Positions 57,186 to 64,000 of a DNA stretch of 64,000 nucleotides are shown in pieces. Source of the DNA: Erythroxylum novogranatense (taxonomy: Eukaryota > Streptophyta > Magnoliopsida > Malpighiales > Erythroxylaceae); the NCBI GenBank assembly GCA_029891385.1, contig CM057225.1, positions 79,199,887 through 79,263,886 on the forward strand, given 5' to 3'. The position numbers and the translations under genes are program-made. The stretch's first letter is position 1; the number at the start of each line of letters is the position of its first letter. Below the pieces are notes generated by a model. It was not told where the DNA came from. It searched no databases and was given only the letters and a program-made list of their open reading frames with translations.

Positions 57186-59790
57186 TGTAGCGCCCCCTCA
57201 CCGTAGAGTATACACCGGGGCGCCCGTAGGTTGTACCGATGCATAACCCACAACGAGGATGCATTACGAACCGATCATTTCTATAAACCTCATGGCATCA
57301 ATACAATAAAGCAGTAATATCGAATTCACTAAATTTTAAACCAAAAGATTCCTTTCCATTCATTTCGTAAACCATCAGTACATCATCAGATCATATTTAC
57401 AACTGTACAAGTCCAAAAGAACTAACATAGCTCCTACAAAAGTCATCCACAAAATACCCCCAAAAGATCCCCAGCTGACAGACCTGTGGGCCATGCTCCT
57501 CTCGCCGGCACACACAGCAGGATAAGTCTCACTGATCGGAGCTAGAAATCAAACTATCTCTGACCTGAAAAATAGATGCAATGTTGGGTGAGTTTGCGAA
57601 CTCAGTGAGAAACCATCATCGATGGTTTACCCAACTCATGCATCTACAGACAATCACATAATATTTTACATATATCATAACCAAGAAATCACATGCAGTC
57701 AATTTCACATTTATAAGGCGATATGCCTTTCACACAATTCATATGTAAACATTCATATATGAAATGTGCATGTGACTCTTTCATTTTCTTTCGTTGTTGT
57801 GACCGTGCTTTGAGCTCATATCGTTGAGTAGTTGGCTTCAAACATCGGGCTCAGAAGCCCTAATACATTGAGCATAAAGCTCTGCAAATCGTTGGGCATA
57901 TAGCCCTGTGCGTTGAGCTTAAAACTCTGAATACGGTGGCTACACCGGTCACAACTGCCTTTATCTGATCATACTGTTATGCATGTATGCACATGTCCAC
58001 TTTACAATACATGCATCATATTAGAATCCCATATACCTAATTCTTACCATTTGAAATCAATTATGAACAATTTATGCACAATCAACACTTCATATCACGG
58101 TCAAATATCCCAACACCGTGGTCCTAATCAATCAAATCAAACACATATAATCCGTCCTTAACTCCACATGGCATATTTGCATAAAATTAAACACATAAAG
58201 GTTGAGAAACCAACTAGGTTACTCACCTCAAAACTTCTGAGCTATTGCCGGGAAGTCTCGCCTACGTCGGACGATCGGCGATTCACTTGAGCCGCTATAA
58301 CAATCAAAATATAAATAACATTATAAATTGTACCAATTTTAATGTCCAATGATGCATAAGAATCGAATAATGTACGTACTATACGTGTTATGACATTTCT
58401 GACACAAATCCAAATTTCTCGATCTCAATTTCTAATTCCCAAATTCCTAATCTCCAAATTGAATTTAATCCATAATTAATTAAATCATCAATTTCGCAAA
58501 TCCCCTAACTTAAAAACCTCAATTCCAATTTTTTTCAGAAACAAGCATTCCTCGCCACAGATCGGCTCCTACACATGGCGAAGCTCCCTCTCAAACCACC
58601 TTCGCCATGGCGAACACCGCCTCGCCCGGGCGCGCCTTTACGCGCGCGCGTCGCAAGCATGCGAAGCAATCCTGCTTTCGCACAAGGCGTGTTACGTCAT
58701 CGCGGGCGTGCAACCACGGACACGCCTTAAAACTCAGAATCTCCAGTTTTCGATGAAATCTTCTTCAAATCCAGTTTTCTCCTCACAAATCACTTCTAAA
58801 TAATTCCATACCTATCATACAACTAATCTTTAACCTTTATTTCATCAAACAATTTAATTCCTAAAATTCAACCCTAAATTCACGAAAATCATCATCGAAA
58901 CCCTAAATCACAAATCCTCAAATTTTCATGTTTAATCCTCCAAATAACTCTATAAATTAACCAATCAAACTATACAAGACAAGTTAGAAGTAACTTACCT
59001 GATTAATAACTTCAAATCTCCAAGAATCACACCAAATCAAAGCCCACGATACCCACGGTTCTCAACAAATTCAAACCCATTTCAACTCTTTTCCAACACC
59101 AACCAAAGGGATCTATTAAGGATGGAAGAAGGAGCAACTTGTGGAAAGAAATCAGCAACACTCCAAGGAGAATCCACGATGAAGGAAGAAAGAAGAGGAA
59201 GTTTATGTCGGAAGCAAGAAGAAAACCGTGGAGAAATTTTCAAAGGTAGGGCTATATATATATTAAAGAATCAAGGGCTTGATTGGCTAATTTAAATGCC
59301 ACCAGTCTGATCCGAACCACCTCAAGTCAATCTCTAATTCTAATTTCTCCCGAGTTCCAATGGCTAAACCCTAATTCCTCAATTTAAATTTCTAATCTAT
59401 CTGTGCCATTGGGTAATCAATTTCAAAATCGGAAATTCAATTAATCAATCATCTATCAATTTTTCCGGTCCGGGCCTATTGCTCCGAAAATTCCAGAAAA
59501 ATTTCTATAAATCCTCAAAAATAGAAAACTAATTATCGTATACTCCAATTTCATAATTCAATTTCTTAACTTTCATTTCTCACTCAAATTCAATCCTCGA
59601 GCCCAATTAGCCCTAAATTTCCACACATGTCCTAATCATCTCCAAACTCAAATTATCCCACTCAAATCGGAAATATGTCATACATGTACGTACGTACGAA
59701 TGCCAATAATACACATATTATATAATGAATGCTCATGCCGAATACGAATGCAATGAACTGTACACATCCCATCGGTGACAGGATGTTACA
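57186..59790 (-). mobile_element. 5' LTR of element A
   Basis: 2605 bp, ends as in the 3' LTR. Near-identical to 30520-33129 except the GC island (58550-58735) and short CG-rich patches near 57805-57850 and 58095-58130. Donor-like GT at 58226 and acceptor-like AG at 57565 are both kept. TATA-like run on minus near 59245-59262. A CGTACGTACGTACG run at about 59687-59699 is not in the partner LTR. Confidence 0.93.
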
Positions 59791-59792
59791 AA

Positions 59793-60162
59793 TGTACTTA
59801 CTACTCTTAGTAAACATCTATATGTTAACTCTAAACAACCCATGCTTATAGCTTATGGGATCCACTATTTGATCTAATGAAGGAGTATAACATGTGCTAG
59901 TTTTTTCGGATTAATAATGTCCCATCTCATTAATCCTATAACTATAGATAATTTAGATACTAGCATAATTGCACATGATAGGAATCTCATTATCATGATC
60001 TCATCATGATTTTCTTCAAGCTATGTAACGTATTAAGGACTTCATTAATTCGATTTAAGATCATTATCAAATCATAAAGAACATGAACATCATATTAATG
60101 AAAATGCCTTTTATTAATCATAAAGATTTTTACAATAAGTGCTAAAGGTGATTGCCTTCAGA
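59793..60162 (-). mobile_element. 3' LTR of Copia element E (short form)
   Basis: The central part GATCCACTATTTGATC.. to AATTGCACATGATAGG matches the loop of the fold-back LTR of F, and 60000-60160 matches one of its arms. The left end is proposed at TGTACTTACTACTC (59793), so element A would sit three bases inside this LTR. The right end has lost the TGTTAGAGTAGTGCC start seen in F and is followed by the polypurine tract complement CTCCCAC. Confidence 0.65.
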
Positions 60163-60700
60163 CCTCCCACTTGCACTAAAGCCAATCATATTTGTATCTA
60201 ATACCATAGGCAAGTACATGGGAATCATATCCATTTTAAGAATCAGCTTAGTCAAAGGATCAACAATATTCTGATCAGTGGGAACTCTCTCTAAGTTAAT
60301 ATCATTTCGACCAATGATTTCTCTCATCAAATGGTATCGCCTGAGTACATATTTGGATTGTCGATGGGACCTTGGTTCCTTTGCTTACATTATGGCACCA
60401 TTATTGTCACAATATAACTATACTGGGTCAACAATGCTAAAATCCCATCTAAGTTCCAAAAAGAACTTCTTGAACTAAACTACTTGCTTTATTGCTTCTG
60501 AAGCGACAATATACTCTAATTCGGTTGTTGAATCTACAATTGTCTATTGTTTGGAACTCTTCCAACTGACCGCTCCACCATTCAGTGTGAAAATATATCC
60601 TGACTGGGATCTAGATTCATCCTTGTAGGATTGGAAATTGGCATCTGTATACCCACTCATAACAAGATCTCATTCTCCATATACCAAGAATACATTCTTA
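60142..60700 (-). pseudogene. Copia E RNase H
   Basis: 60330-60142 reads NDINLERVPTDQNIVDPLTK, the C-terminal Copia RNase H block. Further upstream on minus, broken frames give TTELEYIVASEA and LYCDNNGAI equivalents at 60400-60520, and a [14 protein letters not shown] start near 60640. Several stops. Same family as F. Confidence 0.75.
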
Positions 60701-61800
60701 GTTTTTCTCAACTACTTAAGGATATTATTGACAACCACCCAAAGACCCTCACCAGGATCCGACTGGTATCTGCTCATAACACTTAAAGCATATGATACAT
60801 CGGGTCTTATACATAACATAGCATACATGATTGATCATATATCCAAAGCATAAGAGATCAAATTCATACGAGTCCTCTCATCTTATGTCTTTGGACACAA
60901 ACTTCGAAAGTGTAATCCCATGCATCATGGGATGATAACCTCTTTTGGACTACTCCATACTAAACCTCTTTAGCATGTTATCTATATATATAGACTAAAA
61001 AAAACCAAATAACATCTTAGATCTATCCTTATAGATTCTTATCCCCAAAATATAAGTTGCTTCTCTAAGGTCTTTCATGGAGAAATTTTTGGACAACCAA
61101 ATCTTGATTGATTGTAAAGTTGAGACATCACTTTTTATTAGTAGTATGTCATCTACATACAACACAAAGAATACGATTGCACTCCCACTAACCTTCTTAT
61201 ACACACAAGGTTCATTCGGATTTTGTTAGAAACCAAACTCTTTGATTGTCTAATCAAAACAGATATTCTAACTCTTGGATGCTTGCTTCAATCCACAAAT
61301 GGATTTTTGAAGCTTGCATACATTTTCACCATATTTGGATATGAAACCACTAAGTTGTGTCATGTACAAATCCTCGGTTAGGTTTCCATTAAGGAAAGTT
61401 GTTTTCACATCCATTTGTCATATCTTATAATCATAATGAGTAGCAATGGTCAAGAGTATCCTAATGGATTTAAGCATGCCTACTAGGTTAAATGTTTCAT
61501 CATAGTTAACTCCTTGTTTTTGACGATAACCTTTAGCTAAAACTCCAGCTTTATAAGTAACGACATTACCCTCGATGTCAGTTTTCTTTTTGAAAACTCA
61601 TTTGCACCCTATAGGTTTTATCCATTTGGAAGGTTCAAACAAAGTCCATACTTAGTTTTCATACATGAAATCCATTTCAAATTTCATGGCTTGAAGCCAT
61701 TTGTCAAATTTTGAACTCTTCAGAACTTCTACATAGGTTATAGGCCCATCTTCTTCTATGAGCAATATGTCATTATGTTCACTTATGAGAAATCTATATC
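60700..61800 (-). pseudogene. Copia E reverse transcriptase
   Basis: 61204-60995: FVLYVDDILLIKSDVSTLQS (YVDD intact), KDLREATYILGIRIYKDRS. On the N-terminal side, broken frames with GCKWVFKKK-, KARLVAKG- and [15 protein letters not shown] blocks lie at 61350-61650. A TAG sits in MCIQ*-like sequence near 61228. More decayed than F. Confidence 0.8.
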
Positions 61801-62700
61801 TCTCTGGAACATGATTTATCGTACTTGACCTACAAACTTCTTGTGTCAGAAGGTTGAACCATTGTTTCATTATTATGAACAACGATTTCAGGATCAGGTA
61901 GTTGATCTGCATTTGTTTGAGCATCTTGAACTTCCATAAGTTCAATTTTACTCCCACTGTCTTCTTTTAAAAGAAACTCTTTCTCTAAAAAGATAACATG
62001 CTTCGAAACAAACACTTTTTGTTCCAAAATATTGTAAAATTGATATCCTATCGTTTCTTTAGGATATCTTGCATACAGACACTTATAGATTTAGCTTCTA
62101 GCTTATTTGACTAAATCTGGACAACCCCAAACTTTCATTTGAAAAAGATAGGATTTCTTATTAGTTCACATCTCATATGGAGTAACATCAATTGATTTTG
62201 AAGGAACTCTGTTTAACACATAAATAGCAGTCTCGAGTGCATATCTCCAAAAGGATTTTGGCATATTTGCTAAGCTTATCATTGACCTTACCATATCCAA
62301 CAAGGTTCAGTTTCTCCTTTCTGCCATACCATTATATTGCAACGTGTGAGGTGGAGTCCACTAGGATACTATCCCGTTATCTTTGAGATAATTTAGAAAC
62401 TCTTAGCTTAAGTATTCACCACCTTGATTTCATCGAAGTGTTTTAATACTTCTACCCAGTTGTTTCTTTACTTCATTTTTGAATTCTTTAAACTTTTAAA
62501 AAACCTCATATTTGTATCTTATGAGATACACATACCCATATCATGAATAATCATCGATAAAAGTAATAAAGTATATGAAACTACCTTTGGCATGTATGGA
62601 CATCGGACTACATACATCTGAATGTATTAAGTATAATAACCTAGTAATTCGTTCACATTTTCCCTTAAAGGGTAACTTTGTCATCCTGCCTAATAAGCAA
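61652..62700 (-). pseudogene. Copia E integrase and linker
   Basis: 61957-61652 and 62027-61830 cover the low-complexity linker between integrase and RT (FISEHNDILLIEEDGP and VFVSKHVIFLEKEFLL, the latter the usual integrase end). The core lies at 62050-62700 in broken frames; the NGVAERRN-type block is only partly traceable near 62310-62340. Many stops. Confidence 0.65.
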
Positions 62701-63134
62701 GATGCACATGTTTCATATGAGTCAAATTCAAATTACCTTAAACTACCATATAAGTGTAGTATAGTCATGCATCTCTCAAATATATGGCTAAGGTGACAAT
62801 GCCATAAGTACGATAATTTCACATTATCTCGTTTTTGTCTTTTATTGTTATTGATATTTAAAACTGGATTGGACATATCTAATATGTATATCCCATTAAT
62901 TAATATACCCATAGCATGAATCATTCCATTCAAACTAATAGAACAACCATTGTTACTAAAATTTAAATGGAAATTAGCTTTATTAAGATTATAAATTGAA
63001 ATAATATTCTTAGTCAATATAGGTATATAAAAACAATCATCCAATTCAATTACAAGCCTATTAGGGAGTGTCAATACATAAGTTCCTACGGCTAATGAAG
63101 CAATTCTTACTCTATTACCCATGCGTAGGTCCAA
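62700..63134 (-). pseudogene. Copia E GAG-pre-integrase domain
   Basis: Open for 133 codons: VGTYVLTLPNRLVIELDDCF, NNGCSISLNGMIHAMGILIN, IYILDMSNPVLNINNNKRQK, YLWHCHLSHIFERCM. It is co-linear with 37916-38494 of F. The zinc-finger block LGHI is altered to LSHI here. Confidence 0.82.
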
Positions 63135-63269
63135 CTCTACCTTGTTGAGTTATCAACTATTCCTGAGGCCCTACATATTAGTACATATATATGAGCTACA
63201 ACCGGTATCCAATACCCATAATGTTATTATTATAAATAGTATTAATATTAAAAACAAATGTAAATAGTA

Positions 63270-64000
63270 TTAATATCGAAAACAAATATACCTGTAGTAG
63301 GTGGGGCATCTGATTTGCTTCGGTGACTCCAAATAGGCCTTACAGTTCCTCTTCCAATAGCCATCCTTGCCACAGTGGAAGCATGTTCCCTTAAGGGCAG
63401 TCTCCTTAGCTTTCTTCTTGGCCATAACTCCCTTAGGCCTTGTGGACTTCTTCTTCTTTTGGTGCTTCCTCCTCGAACCAGAAGAGACCACTAGCATCAT
63501 AACCTTATTGTCCTTCCTGACAGATGGCTCAATTGTTTTAAACAAGTTGATCGATTCAGGAATTATGGTGAATATCTGGTTCATCTTATAGTTAAGCATA
63601 AATTGTGAATAAATACCAGTCAAACCAATCAAAAATAAGCCTATACTTAATTCATGATCCATCAGGAAACCCAAGGAGGCCAACCTCTCAATATAGCTAT
63701 TCATCTTCGGTGCATATATATCCCCTCAACCATCTTAGAGCGAAAGATTAACCTCAAGGTCTCGAACCTTTTGGACCTAGCTTGCTCATCAAATAGCTCC
63801 CTCAGATGATAGACTATGGTATGAGCATCCATAGCCTCATACTGTTTTTGCAATTCCAATGACATTGTGGTCAGCATTATGCAACTAGCCATCTCACTAT
63901 CATCGAGATGCTTTCTTTATGCCTTTTGATCATTGTCAAAAACATCAGCAGTAGGGGAATCGAGAAATGGTTCTTCTAAGACGTAACTTAGTTTCTCTGA
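63270..64000 (-). pseudogene. gag: Copia E gag (runs off the window)
   Basis: 63892-63701: MASCIMLTTMSLELQKQYEA, then DEQARSKRFETLRLIFRSKM. 63704-63270: NSYIERLASLGFLMDHELSI, a Lys-rich stretch, and the knuckle CFHCGKDGYWKRNC, with Tyr in place of the zinc-binding His. Bases 63893-64000 continue the N-terminal block (SYVLEEPFLDSP). The 5' LTR should lie to the right. Confidence 0.8.

Larger units (their letters stand above)
30520..59790 (-). mobile_element. Gypsy element A (chromovirus, Tekay-like) with nested insertions
   Basis: The two LTRs (30520-33129 and 57186-59790), TG..CA ends and a perfect 5-bp TSD AATGT (30515-30519 and 59791-59795) delimit one element. Minus-strand order: 5' LTR, primer-binding site, gag, protease, RT, RNase H, integrase, chromodomain, polypurine tract, 3' LTR. 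It spans 29.3 kb because 19.4 kb of later insertions sit between RNase H and integrase. The LTRs look nearly identical outside two GC-rich patches, so the insertion is fairly recent, yet pol has stops and changed catalytic residues. Confidence 0.93.

Overview
This is a plant (angiosperm, probably eudicot) heterochromatic window made almost entirely of transposable elements. I see no host gene. Evidence for a plant: Ty1/Copia Sirevirus-type elements with several polypurine tracts, Ty3/Gypsy chromoviruses with an integrase chromodomain (Tekay-like), Cassandra TRIM LTRs carrying 5S rRNA sequence, a plant L1-type LINE, and a Mutator-type MITE with a 9-bp target-site duplication (TSD).

Layout. 1-2367: the 3' part of a Copia-like LTR (+) abutting a Gypsy LTR fragment (-). 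2368-11403: a Sirevirus-like Copia element (+) whose 5' end is replaced by a 936-bp inverted copy of its own integrase region; it has gag, integrase, RT, RNase H, an extra 3' ORF region and a 3' LTR. 11470-16650: remnants of a Gypsy gag (-), a Gypsy LTR (-), a Sirevirus fragment (+), and a Sirevirus gag-PBS-LTR (-). 17190-17619: a MULE-type MITE. 19282-23112: a 3.8-kb solo LTR (+). 23365-24559: a rearranged Cassandra array. About 24600-28700 and 29935-30516: decayed L1 LINE pieces (+).

30515-64000 is a nest of insertions, most with readable TSDs. A LINE piece carries Copia element E (-, runs off the right edge). Gypsy element A (-, 30520-59790, TSD AATGT) sits at E's left LTR end. A is split at its RNase H/integrase boundary by a composite Copia-type insertion D/F (34785-54205, TSD CTCGA). 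D/F is split by Gypsy element B (-, 40552-53119, TSD CTCCG). B's 5' LTR is split by a solo LTR, C2 (-, 47849-51658, TSD ACATG), of the same family as the solo LTR at 19282.

The most interesting signals lie in LTR non-coding sequence. (i) A GC-rich island of perfect palindromes occupies the same place in three Gypsy LTR families and is where paired LTRs differ most. (ii) Splice-donor/acceptor-like pairs about 620-685 nt apart occur on the sense strand of the Gypsy LTRs. (iii) Ladders of regularly spaced mini-hairpins lie between those sites. (iv) One Copia LTR is a 764-bp near-perfect fold-back. All coding regions are broken to some degree, so nothing here looks autonomously active. Identity statements are by eye; no alignment or search was run.
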